This document shows positions 38,442 through 47,399 of a stretch of DNA of 64,000 nucleotides, in pieces. The stretch's first letter is position 1, and each line of letters begins with the position of its first letter. Under the pieces are notes generated by a model. That model ran no database searches. It was not told the origin of the DNA and saw only the letters and a list, made by a program, of their open reading frames with translations. The position numbers were made by a program, and so were the translations under genes. The stretch is from the NCBI GenBank assembly GCA_021927905.1, contig BLLK01000045.1, positions 3,038,001-3,102,000 on the forward strand, in the 5' to 3' direction. Origin of the DNA: Chaetoceros tenuissimus (Eukaryota; Bacillariophyta; Thalassiosirophyceae; Chaetocerotales; Chaetocerotaceae).

Positions 38442-39508
38442 ATGACTTATTTCAAAGGAACCATTCTTGCAATCGTGTGCAGTGTAGCATCTCTGTCATC
38501 TCCAACTAGTATGGTGGCTGCATTCTCCATGCCAATGTTTACTGAACAAAAGACGATGCAACGAACTACTCCAAGTAAGACGGACGGAGTTGAGATTGAG
38601 ATTCCAAACTTTGATGAATTGTTTGGAAGAATCAAAGAAGTTTCTCCACTTGCTGCACTTGCTATTGATGGAAAAGAGGGGAACTTTCAAGTAGCTGACG
38701 AATTATGTAAGTACAAGTAGACTTACTACAATCTTTTGTTGCTATCAAGAAATATATGCATAGCTCACTATCTGTTTCATGTTCTATAGACCCATCAAGT
38801 TTAAAGTGGAAAAAGGTGGAATCAAATAAAAGAAAAACAGTGCATCAGATTGAAAAGATTGATAATTTTCAAGGATTAGGTTGTCCAATGGTGAGATTCA
38901 GAGCTAGTCTCAAAGGACCTTGCATCGGAATGAAGTTCGCTTCCTTCATCATGGATTTGGAAGAACGAAAGAAGTGGGATCCACAAATTGAACAAGTGGA
39001 TGAAATTTTCCCAATTTATGATGTTGATGCGGCGAATATTGCAATGGACTTTCAATATGGTGACTGTAAAAGACTAGGAATTGGATATTGTCAAACAAAG
39101 AGTAATCCTGTTGTGGATGGACGTGAACAGCTTATTCTTTGTGGTATCCAAGATATGCCTAATCAGTCAACTGTCATCTGGGGAACTGAATTGGAGGAAT
39201 GGCATAACCATCTCTTCCCACAGGATATTCCAAGACGTACTAGAGCAAAGAGTCACCTCTTTGCCTCGACTCTTGTTCCTACCGGTCCAGACTCCTTTGA
39301 TGTAGAATATATTCTTCAACTCGAAGTTGGAGGAAATATTCCTGCATTCTTGACTACACCTGTATTGGTACAGACCGTTAAGGGAATGTTTAATTATGCA
39401 GAAAAGACTTTTGGCGATGAAGAAGTTATGGCTCCTTGGGTTAAGCAACAGGAAGAGATCCAAGATAGCATGATTGCCGAAAGACAGCAACTTCTCATGC
39501 CATTGTAA
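38442..39508 (+). CDS. START-domain lipid-binding protein, plastid- or secretory-targeted
   Basis: Two exons (38442..38706, 38790..39508) with an 83-bp intron (GTAAGT...TATAG, phase 1) give 327 aa. The N-terminus MTYFKGTILAIVCSVASLSS...VAAFSMP is a signal peptide with an A-A-F context suggesting import into the complex plastid. Residues ~100-310 form a START/SRPBCC fold: FRASLKGPCIGMKFASFIMD, the family hallmark RKKWDPQIEQVDEI, then YGDCKRLGIGYCQTK, and a long amphipathic C-terminal helix (PVLVQTVKGMFNYAEKTF). START domains carry sterols, phospholipids or other hydrophobic ligands; the ligand here is unknown. Confidence 0.87.
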
Positions 39509-39682
39509 CTTTTGTTCCTTTATTTTCTCTCGCTATGGTTAGACACCAATATACCGTGATTTTTCAAATGAAATCTTGTAGTTTAGATTAGTAATTCTTT
39601 AAGAATTGGATTGTGCAATTATTTCTCAGTCTTTCTGTGATGTTGTAGATTTTAAAAGTTCTCATGAGTGTATATTTTTGCA

Positions 39683-42544
39683 TTAGTATTCAACTTCTAG
39701 TCCTTCCTCTTCCTCATCCTCGCTATCACTTTCTTCTTCGTCCTCTTCTAAATCATAGAGATCAATAGTACTCGTTGCATTACACGTTAATCCACCAATT
39801 CCTCTCGAGCCACTTACAACTATAGATGTTGTGGAAGATGTACTCTTGGGTCTTATGCAACGCCACTTTGCTTCAACTCCTTCATTGTCGTCTTTAGATA
39901 GGATCTGGACAGAGTCGAAAATAGAATCGAATTTCCTTACACTCAAGGATCCCGAGTTGTCAACACTGGAACTAATTTCTCTAAACTCTAGCTCATCGTA
40001 GTCAAATAACCACAATTCTTCGTCACCCTGGCCATCTTCTGTATTTTCTCTCAAAAGCAAACTCAATGCCTGTCGACCTTCTTTGAAACTTGGAGATAAC
40101 TCAGCTGTAAGAGTACTATTTCCATCATCACCATAGAAAGCTATCTTAACAAGTGAATAGTTTTCTGGCATTGCAACAAATGCAGTTTGATAAGAACAAA
40201 GTGACTCTTTATTCCCTTCACTAGTAGGAATAGCTATTAGTTGCAGCAATTGCATTGATTCATATTTTGACGAGCAAGAAATTGCGACGACATTCCAATG
40301 TTCGCAACTTTTGAAAATACCACCGTTGCTGGTCAATTTTTGAGGATCAGTGAAACGACTGTGAAGGGCTGATACTATGTCTTTTTGACCACTGCTTTCA
40401 CCAATTGATATCTTGACACTTTTCACCGTTTCTTTCATCACTGCTCTAGGTTCATTGAATAGATCCCTAGATATTTCTTCGCACGTTCTAATTGAAACCT
40501 TGAGAGATGGAGTTTCTATCAAGGAATACATTGATGAACTCTGCGATTGTTCATTTGAGACTTTCCTCAGTGGCTTCCTTTTCTTTTGAAAATATATCTT
40601 TTCTTTATCAAAATGATCAGATAAAAGAATTCCAAGCATAGACTCAGTGGAACCCCTCTTTTTTGAAAGCTCTTCGGGAGTAGATTTTAAAGGGACAGAA
40701 AGAAAATCAGCGACTGATCGAATGATGTGCTCGTTAACTCTTCTCTTCTTTGCATTCTCTCTTTGTGCACTATCAAGTGCGGTACCCCTTGCTTTGACCT
40801 GAGATGCTGTGCCCCTGATCCATTTGGTCATACATTCAAGACGATGGCGAATTTCCACCATTTGAGTGATGCACTGCTCAGAAATAATAAAAAGAATCTC
40901 TGAAGCTTCACACAGTCTAGCTGAAGTTTCACTGTCCATTAATGCCGGCAACCCAATGTTTGATGCAATTGATTTGCCTGTCTCAAACCTTCTTTCAGCA
41001 TTCATAACCTTCACAATCCCATTCAACTCACCAGCATCAAAAACAAGCGACCGAATAGGTGCCAATACTTTCTTTCTGAGCAAGCTCTCAACCCCAGCAA
41101 CGTTTGTTTCTAGAGTACGAAACATTCTCACCAAAAGCAAATCATTCATCATTGGATTTGTAAAAAACTGATCCATGGCATTCGAACTTTCTTTGCTTCT
41201 ACTGGAATGACCTCCAAGGATATAATTGAGCAATTCGGTCCGAACAATATCTTCAGGATTTTGACAGTCTGAAGAAATGACTCCATATCGTTTTAATAGA
41301 TTTGTCATTTGGTCAAATTTCATATCGAGCTGTCTCAAACATGTATTCCATACATTGTAAGCTTCTGTCATGCCCGTCTTCATTGTGTTAAAATGATTTG
41401 TAATGGATGAATACGATGCAGAAATGAATTGCAAATTGTACCTATGCTGAGATAAGCTTGAAATATGATAAAGTGATAGCTTCATGGATGATGCACTTTG
41501 CAATGAAGTCATGATGTGAAAGTTGCTAGTCGATGCAATTTGTCTCAAGACAAGGTCTGTCTCATTACCAGTAAGCTGTGGAGATGGTATAGACAAAACT
41601 CTATATCTTCCATTCAAATAAAGAGATAGGGAATCATCACTTAAAGTCATGTAGATGGACAAGGGCGTCCTAGCCATAGGAGCATGCAATTGTTTGCTTT
41701 TACTATTTGATTCATCGTCCAATCCCATTGCCATCATGAATCCTTCACTGAGACGGGCACTTTGCGTCTCTTCCTTGGTATATTGGCACGGAGGAAGGAA
41801 GAGAGTCGAACGATCAATGTAATATTTACGTAAATTCCATTCATCATCGTCACGCTGTCGAATTCTCTGCCAACATGAAGCTTTTATCCTTTGAGATCTG
41901 GAACTTTTCTGTTCAGAAACATTCTCTGATTTATCTTTTGACGGTGTTTTACCAACCATACGCATGAGCCTCTTCTTTCTAGCAGCAGTCATGGACCTCG
42001 TGAGCATCGGAGAAGACTCGGAAGATTCCTGCGAAATCAATATTTCAGTTGATACTTTTGGTGCACAAGGTAGAGCATAACAAGGAGTAGGTGGTACACC
42101 TGGACTAAGACATGATTCAATGTCATAAAATAAAGTAACTCCATTATTCAGTGAAATGACAAGTACTCTGCCATCTGGTGACCAGGTCAAGTTCGTCACA
42201 CCTATCGAGGAGTCATCTGTTTCATTCACATCTTGATCAGTTCCATCCCCTGAATGTTCAGACATGACTTCCGCAGAAGCTGATGTGAGATCAGCATGAG
42301 AAATGGTAATCATTCGTAACCAAGAGGTGATACGATATACCATGACGACCGATCCTACTGCCTCATTTTGAGTTATTATATCTGCTTCATCGCGATTCTT
42401 GACAGTTCCTAGTACCAATGCAATAAGATCCATACTTGGACAGAGAGCATTGTAACAGATTGGCTGTGGCAAACGCTTCTTGGTTTGCATCGGAGTGAAG
42501 TTTTCGACCCCGTCATTTCCTGATACTTCCATAGATTCATCCAT
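39683..42544 (-). CDS. APC4: Anaphase-promoting complex subunit 4
   Basis: 953 aa, no intron. The N-terminal region (~25-145, continuing to ~330) is a WD40 propeller with a recognisable blade (VTNLTWSPDGRVLVISLNN and GVTLFYD) and the opening CPSMDLIALVLG. A long helical region (~355-620), including TGMTEAYNVWNTCLRQLDMK, LLRKKVLAPIRSLVFDAGEL and EQCITQMVEIRHRLECMTKW, corresponds to the APC4 four-helix domain inserted in the propeller. The C-terminal third resumes beta propeller-like sequence and ends in a very acidic tail (DLEEDEEESDSEDEEEE). APC4 is a platform subunit of the APC/C ubiquitin ligase that drives mitotic exit. Assignment rests on architecture and helical motifs; overall conservation is low, as is usual for APC4. 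Confidence 0.82.
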   Translation of the reverse strand: MDESMEVSGNDGVENFTPMQTKKRLPQPICYNALCPSMDLIALVLGTVKNRDEADIITQNEAVGSVVMVYRITSWLRMITISHADLTSASAEVMSEHSGDGTDQDVNETDDSSIGVTNLTWSPDGRVLVISLNNGVTLFYDIESCLSPGVPPTPCYALPCAPKVSTEILISQESSESSPMLTRSMTAARKKRLMRMVGKTPSKDKSENVSEQKSSRSQRIKASCWQRIRQRDDDEWNLRKYYIDRSTLFLPPCQYTKEETQSARLSEGFMMAMGLDDESNSKSKQLHAPMARTPLSIYMTLSDDSLSLYLNGRYRVLSIPSPQLTGNETDLVLRQIASTSNFHIMTSLQSASSMKLSLYHISSLSQHRYNLQFISASYSSITNHFNTMKTGMTEAYNVWNTCLRQLDMKFDQMTNLLKRYGVISSDCQNPEDIVRTELLNYILGGHSSRSKESSNAMDQFFTNPMMNDLLLVRMFRTLETNVAGVESLLRKKVLAPIRSLVFDAGELNGIVKVMNAERRFETGKSIASNIGLPALMDSETSARLCEASEILFIISEQCITQMVEIRHRLECMTKWIRGTASQVKARGTALDSAQRENAKKRRVNEHIIRSVADFLSVPLKSTPEELSKKRGSTESMLGILLSDHFDKEKIYFQKKRKPLRKVSNEQSQSSSMYSLIETPSLKVSIRTCEEISRDLFNEPRAVMKETVKSVKISIGESSGQKDIVSALHSRFTDPQKLTSNGGIFKSCEHWNVVAISCSSKYESMQLLQLIAIPTSEGNKESLCSYQTAFVAMPENYSLVKIAFYGDDGNSTLTAELSPSFKEGRQALSLLLRENTEDGQGDEELWLFDYDELEFREISSSVDNSGSLSVRKFDSIFDSVQILSKDDNEGVEAKWRCIRPKSTSSTTSIVVSGSRGIGGLTCNATSTIDLYDLEEDEEESDSEDEEEEGLEVEY

Positions 42545-42913
42545 GTTCTAAATATTTGTTCTTGTTGTTATTTAGGAATGAAGAAGTTTAACAAATTGTA
42601 TTATCATTCATGTAAAATCTGACATACCTAGATAGCATAGATGCAATAGAGTAAAATAGGCATGCGGTTTGAATCAATCATTTTCTAGCCGAATAAAGTT
42701 TAGAGCTAGCTAAAACACCCTCGCCCGAAAACTAGCTCTGTACTCTAAGTACTTATCAGTGTGGGTTCTCATCCACTTACCATTTTGTTCGTGGAGGAAT
42801 GTTTGGACTTCTCTTCCTGAGAGCTCCTTACAAAAATACTTTGGAAACCACATTCAATACATCCATCTTACAATCACATCGAAAAGGATACAACTAAAAT
42901 TCATTCTGAAAGC
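42545..42913. promoter_or_regulatory. Divergent region, APC4 / silaffin-like gene
   Basis: About 370 bp between head-to-head genes. No specific element recognised. Confidence 0.35.
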
Positions 42914-44116
42914 ATGTATTTTCATCATAACAAGGGAAAAAGAATCTTTGCTCTTTTACTTGGCATAGGTTGTGTAACAGCTACGAAATGGATGGATGAT
43001 GCCAATGTCATTGTTACTGTTCGATCGAAACAAAAAGATCAGGATAATGCCCAAAGTAGAAGTACTATGCTACGTGGGCATGAGCTACAAAGAAGATATG
43101 CTTTCAACGTAAATGAGAGAGACCTTGGATCAGAATCTTCTTCTTCCAGCAAGTCCAGCTATAGTAGTATATCTAGCAGCAAAGAAGAATCTTCTAGCAA
43201 GTCCAGTGAGAGTTGTAAATCTTCAGATAAATCTGCCTCCAGCAAATCTGAAGCGAGTATCAAGTCTAACAGTCAGACTTCAAAATCTATCAGCGAAAGT
43301 GACAGTTCCAAGTCTAAAAGTAAAAGTGACTCTAGTTCAAAATCCATCAGCGAAAGTGACAGTTCCAAGTCTAAAAGTAAAAGTGACTCTAGTTCAAAGT
43401 CGAAAAGCGAAAAGAAGATCAAATGTAAGAAAAGAAAGAGTGATAAAAAGGGTTCCTTAAGTAAATCTCAAAGTAGCAAATCAATTGATGACAGCGCTGA
43501 CGACAGCAAGTCGAAAAAAAGTAAGAAGGAAATCATCTATTGTGACGAGCTTGATACAGAAAATATATATGATGCGCTAATCCCTGGAGATATTGTTCAT
43601 GACATTAGTGATGGAGAGGAACAACCTGTTGAAGAGGATGCCATTTTTGAATCAGAAGCATCTGCTACTGACCACTCTGATATAGACACGGTTGCATATA
43701 ATGGTGTTAATCCTTTCGAACACGATTTTGATTTGGCAAACGTTGTAACTGAGCCAAATGAGGAGTATGAAACTCATCGTAAACCTCCTAACTGTCCCTG
43801 TTTTGGCAGTGATGATATCGACGATGTTATTGGCAAACTTTTGAGCGGTCGTCCATATAGCTATGATGCAGATATGACTTGTACTGGTGGAAAAATTGAT
43901 GGTATTGAGGTTTTTATCGAACACTCGGCAGGATACAAAACAATGGTTGGCCTTGGTGTCAGTACCTTTGCACAAGAAGATGCTTGTCATCAAGGAGATC
44001 AACTCATAATTCTGAAGCAGGAGGATAGTGAAATCTGTAGAAGAATTTTAGCAAGGAAATGCGACGAGCACAAAAGTAAACTCGCAAAAGCAAAGGCGAC
44101 ATACTCGTATCTGTAA
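42914..44116 (+). CDS. Secreted Ser/Lys-rich silaffin-like protein with C-terminal Cys domain
   Basis: 400 aa. N-terminal signal peptide (MYFHHNKGKRIFALLLGIGCVTA). A short region with LRGHELQRR and an R-D-L (R-x-L) site precedes a long Ser/Lys domain (~75-200): SSSSSKSSYSS, ESSSKSSESCKSSDKS, and a 60-nt unit (SISESDSSKSKSKSDSSSK) duplicated in tandem around 43290-43400. Ser/Lys composition with K-x-x-K spacing is typical of silaffins and other polyamine-modified, phosphorylated diatom silica proteins. The C-terminal ~200 residues differ: an acidic linker and a Cys-containing domain (NCPCFGSDDIDDVIGKLLSG; DMTCTGGKIDGIEVF; EDACHQGDQLI; EICRRILARKCDE) that looks folded and extracellular. Silica association is inferred from composition. 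Confidence 0.8.
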   Translation: MYFHHNKGKRIFALLLGIGCVTATKWMDDANVIVTVRSKQKDQDNAQSRSTMLRGHELQRRYAFNVNERDLGSESSSSSKSSYSSISSSKEESSSKSSESCKSSDKSASSKSEASIKSNSQTSKSISESDSSKSKSKSDSSSKSISESDSSKSKSKSDSSSKSKSEKKIKCKKRKSDKKGSLSKSQSSKSIDDSADDSKSKKSKKEIIYCDELDTENIYDALIPGDIVHDISDGEEQPVEEDAIFESEASATDHSDIDTVAYNGVNPFEHDFDLANVVTEPNEEYETHRKPPNCPCFGSDDIDDVIGKLLSGRPYSYDADMTCTGGKIDGIEVFIEHSAGYKTMVGLGVSTFAQEDACHQGDQLIILKQEDSEICRRILARKCDEHKSKLAKAKATYSYL

Positions 44117-44510
44117 TAACAAGTAATGAAGAATATCATCACCTAGAATCATGTGTGGATCTAATTTTTGTTGCATTCGTCTCTATTGGTGCGACCTTAA
44201 TCCTCTTGTGAACTAAAACAAGACATTCCTCCTTCCTCTCAGCCGCGAAAATATCCCTCTTCCCGGCCCATGAACACCAAAATCCCTTCCAGGCTTGGAA
44301 ATCATCAATGTATACTACTCAATAAGATTCTATTGTGATCAACAATTGTTTAATATTCATATTATAAAAGTTTTTATTATGTATTTACATCATTTGTTTG
44401 TCTTTGCTTCTTATAGGTAGCTACCTCCTCTTGCTCGGAACAATGTAAGTCCTGCTCTTCACCTCCCTATATGATGTACAATTTTCTCCTTCTAAGCATC
44501 CTTCCAGATC
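44117..44510. other. Convergent 3' region, silaffin-like / orphan 1
   Basis: About 390 bp. No gene or repeat that I can support. Confidence 0.35.
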
Positions 44511-44864
44511 TCAGCTTGAGTTTACAAGCTCTAGTAGCTCTTTTATTCTCTCCTCATCAAAGATCGGTTCAGGCGACGATAAATGACTATAGCAACTTCG
44601 TGGTGAGCCACTGTCTGGTGTCTTTGTAGGTTGGGATTGGAAAAGAGGATTTTCGTCATCTTGCAAGCCGTCAAAGAAGAGCCGGCCTGTCAGGCCTCTA
44701 CTAGTAGTAGAAACCGAACTCGCATCAATGCGCTCAATATCTAGGAAAAGATGATTGCCACATTTCTCTGTACCGCCTATTTCTAGATTTCTTGGGACCG
44801 CGAGCAATGATCTATTGTTGCTCAGACTGTGTCGTGTTTTGTTTTTATGTAATTGTGAGATCAT
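44511..44864 (-). CDS. Small orphan protein, family member 1 (117 aa)
   Basis: Member of a local four-gene family not recognised elsewhere. It reads MISQLHKNKTRHSLSNNRSL...VPRNLEIGG, a Ser/Thr/Pro-rich middle (LTGRLFFDGLQDDENPLFQS, SGSPRSCYSHLSSPEP) and the family hallmark PIFDEERIKELLELVNSS, a short amphipathic helix. No signal peptide or TM. It is head-to-head with member 2 (398 bp apart). Codons 50 onward are identical in DNA to member 2 over 196 bp, while the first ~50 codons differ in about one residue in four. A TATAAAA-like box sits ~25-35 bp upstream of the ATG in both genes. Confidence 0.65.
   Translation of the reverse strand: MISQLHKNKTRHSLSNNRSLLAVPRNLEIGGTEKCGNHLFLDIERIDASSVSTTSRGLTGRLFFDGLQDDENPLFQSQPTKTPDSGSPRSCYSHLSSPEPIFDEERIKELLELVNSS
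44523..44718 (-). repeat. Perfect 196-bp inverted repeat, left arm
   Basis: By base-by-base reading, 44523..44718 is the exact reverse complement of 45406..45601. The arm covers the 3' half of orphan 1; flanking sequence on both sides diverges. Confidence 0.93.
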
Positions 44865-45262
44865 GATGTGAATAGTACAAAGTATTCTTTTTATAAAGTG
44901 GTTTTCAACTCAAGATTTCTTAAACTGGGAAAGGGTACCAAATGAAGAATCGTATCATTGATCTCCTTCCTACGGCCAAAAGCCTTTCAAGCATTGAGAA
45001 TTGTCCAAAAGTTAGACAAGATCAATCGAGATCAATCGTATCATGGTTCTTGCCTTCTCATGCAGGGCTCAAGGGAAGCCCAGCAAGTACAGAAAACCAG
45101 ATGCCCTAATGGAACAAGAACGTAGTTTAGTAGCCTTCTCACTTCATTTCGGGGCACCAAGCCCCGGTACAGAGATTGAGTATTGAGCATCTCTCTTTCA
45201 TAAGTTATCCAAAACAATATAGAAAACTACTTATAAAAATAACACCTTGTACGATTCACATC
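44865..45262. promoter_or_regulatory. Bidirectional promoter between orphan members 1 and 2
   Basis: Head-to-head spacer. Both sides share GATTCACATCATG or ATTCACATCATG at the start codon and a TTATAAAAA box close upstream (44887..44898 on the minus side, ~45229-45240 on the plus side), showing that the promoters were copied with the genes. The centre is not similar. Confidence 0.6.
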
Positions 45263-45655
45263 ATGATCTCACAATTACATAAAAACAAAACAAGACACAC
45301 TCTGATCAACAATAGATCATTGCTCGTGGTCCCAAGAAATCTAGAAGTAGGCGGTACCAATGAATGTTACAACCATCCCTTCCCACTAGATATTGAACGT
45401 ATTGATTCGGTTTCTACTACTAGTAGAGGCCTGACAGGCCGGCTCTTCTTTGACGGCTTGCAAGATGACGAAAATCCTCTTTTCCAATCCCAACCTACAA
45501 AGACACCAGACAGTGGCTCACCACGAAGTTGCTATAGTCATTTATCGTCGCCTGAACCGATCTTTGATGAGGAGAGAATAAAAGAGCTACTAGAGCTTGT
45601 AGAGGAAGCAAGTTTGGTACTTCCGAGGAGCGAGGAAAGTGTAAATATAGATTGA
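45263..45655 (+). CDS. Small orphan protein, family member 2 (130 aa)
   Basis: Start set at the ATG at 45263, matching the MISQLHKNKTRH start of member 1 (an in-frame ATG at 45176 adds 29 unmatched residues). Same layout: VPRNLEVGG, LDIERIDSVSTTSRGLTGRL, SSPEPIFDEERIKELLELV, with a longer tail (EEASLVLPRSEESVNID). The 196-bp block 45406..45601 is identical to member 1. Unknown function; no targeting signal. Confidence 0.65.
   Translation: MISQLHKNKTRHTLINNRSLLVVPRNLEVGGTNECYNHPFPLDIERIDSVSTTSRGLTGRLFFDGLQDDENPLFQSQPTKTPDSGSPRSCYSHLSSPEPIFDEERIKELLELVEEASLVLPRSEESVNID
45406..45601 (+). repeat. Perfect 196-bp inverted repeat, right arm
   Basis: Partner of 44523..44718. Identity begins and ends sharply inside both coding regions, suggesting gene conversion or a very recent local copy event. 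Confidence 0.93.
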
Positions 45656-45892
45656 GATTGCTAGCAATGCTCCATAGTGAAAGAGGAATCATGACGAAAC
45701 GAACAAACAACTCAAATCATTTTGGTGTGACTCTACTTGTAAGCATATCTTAGATATGAGCAATTTCAAGTTGTAATGTTTGCGATTAAAGGCGAAAAGG
45801 TCAAAGAGATGATACGAGCTAGTATTCATCAAATAAAATATTTCTTCATACTTTGCAACTACTACTTTATCAGCCAACAATAACTGCTGCTG

Positions 45893-46261
45893 CTAGTGGT
45901 GGCCGTCATCTTTTCCTCTCTTACAGACTTCGTCTATCTGTATATTCTTATTGATTTTATTGCTATGAATGCCTCCAAAAAATTCTTCCAACAATTGCTG
46001 TATTTTCTCTTCGTCATAGATTGGCTCAACTGCTGATAAATGACTTCTCCCTGTAAGTGTGCTGTTTGGAGTAAAAGATTCAGAGAGGATTTCTTTCTCA
46101 TCACCACGTTGATTATGCCTATCTTTCAGCAAACAAGAGATTCGCTCTACTAGACAAGACGAGCTTTCATCATTCAAATGCACTAGTACTTCTAGATTTT
46201 TAGGCGATCTATTGTTGGTAATTAATGCGTGCTTCTTACTCTTATGAAAATGCGAAATCAT
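45893..46261 (-). CDS. Small orphan protein, family member 3 (122 aa)
   Basis: Diverged relative of members 1 and 2: MISHFHKSKKHALITNNRSPKN keeps the opening, LVERISCLL parallels LDIERI, and LTGRSHLSAVEPIYDEEKIQQLLEEFF is the hallmark helix. The C-terminal tail is different (SNKINKNIQIDEVCKRGKDDGHH). Head-to-head with member 4 across 46262..46954. Confidence 0.58.
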   Translation of the reverse strand: MISHFHKSKKHALITNNRSPKNLEVLVHLNDESSSCLVERISCLLKDRHNQRGDEKEILSESFTPNSTLTGRSHLSAVEPIYDEEKIQQLLEEFFGGIHSNKINKNIQIDEVCKRGKDDGHH

Positions 46262-46954
46262 TATTTGATTGGACAGAGTCTACTTGATAACAGAGTTAAA
46301 GGTCTTAGGTTGTGGAATTATGAGATTTGCCTCTGTTTATTCATAAGCAAAAAGTGGACGTTCGGTCCTGGATTCATATGCGAGGAATATGCGAGGGGGA
46401 AGGCTAACAATCCGACCGCGAGAAGCCAAAGTTAAAATACTTGTGCATTATTCCAATTTTGACACAGCTTTTCTTTTGCCTACTGCCTAAGCATCATGTG
46501 CTATCCTATGTATGCGGTATTGAAGGAAAAAGATCATGTAGAGAGAAAAACTGTGTTGTTCTTCATTTTAGGGCTTCTCGCTCCGGAAAACTTATCTTTG
46601 GGATCTGTCAAATTTGCCAAAGTATTTTTATGGATTTTAATAAAAAAAGTAATATTTGACCAATCACAATTTTTCCTTTTCATTTTTGATGTTCTACTTT
46701 CTGATGATCAATCCTTTTCCATCATCAGCATTTGAATTTGGAGCATCTTCATCTGTCCCTCATGTTTTGCGGACAAATAGACAGATATTCCGGCATTCTG
46801 CTTTTCTGAGAGAGGCTTGGTTCCTTCTTATTAGAAATCGAGAAAAATACTATGGCATAAATAATTGGAGAAATTTTACATCCTACTCATTGATCAAGCA
46901 ATATGATTTCAAAACTTACCATCTCAAACAAGAAAAAGACGTATACTTTTCGCA
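46262..46954. promoter_or_regulatory. Divergent 0.7 kb region between orphan members 3 and 4
   Basis: Spacer of the second head-to-head pair. Overlapping short plus frames (46229-46958) have no protein-like features, though a first exon of member 4 could hide here. Confidence 0.35.
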
Positions 46955-47167
46955 ATGAACGGATTACCCAGGGAACCCAAAGTAGATGCAAGTTTATCAA
47001 CAACGCCAAATGATGTTGACATCGAACGTACTTCACAAACTGTTCGAGAATCCTTCCTCCACAACTCTTCTACAGCACAAACAAGAATCCCAATATTTAA
47101 CGAAGTTGAAATTCAAAACTTGTTAGAGCTTGTTGATAGTATCTCAAAAGAGAGGAGCAAGAAGTGA
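46955..47167 (+). CDS. Small orphan protein, family member 4 (70 aa), possibly 5'-incomplete
   Basis: MNGLPREPKVDASLSTTPND, then DIERTSQTV and the hallmark IPIFNEVEIQNLLELVDS, ending SISKERSKK. It lacks the MISQLHK-type opening of the other three, so it is either a shortened member or has an unrecognised first exon. Confidence 0.5.
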   Translation: MNGLPREPKVDASLSTTPNDVDIERTSQTVRESFLHNSSTAQTRIPIFNEVEIQNLLELVDSISKERSKK

Positions 47168-47399
47168 AAAATGACGAAGTTTCCACCATCCCAAGCAAGA
47201 GTGGACTTTAAGTTGCTCTATTCAAGGCTACCTTGAATTTCCCAGGACCGACAAGAATCAGAAGCTTCCTATTCCAGTACAGATAATGCATACTACCACT
47301 AAAATAAAATCAAAACTTCTATTACAATTATATTATATTCATTTCTACTCTCAAAATTGATATGTACAATAGGATCCTACTAACAGAAAAGACAAGTCT

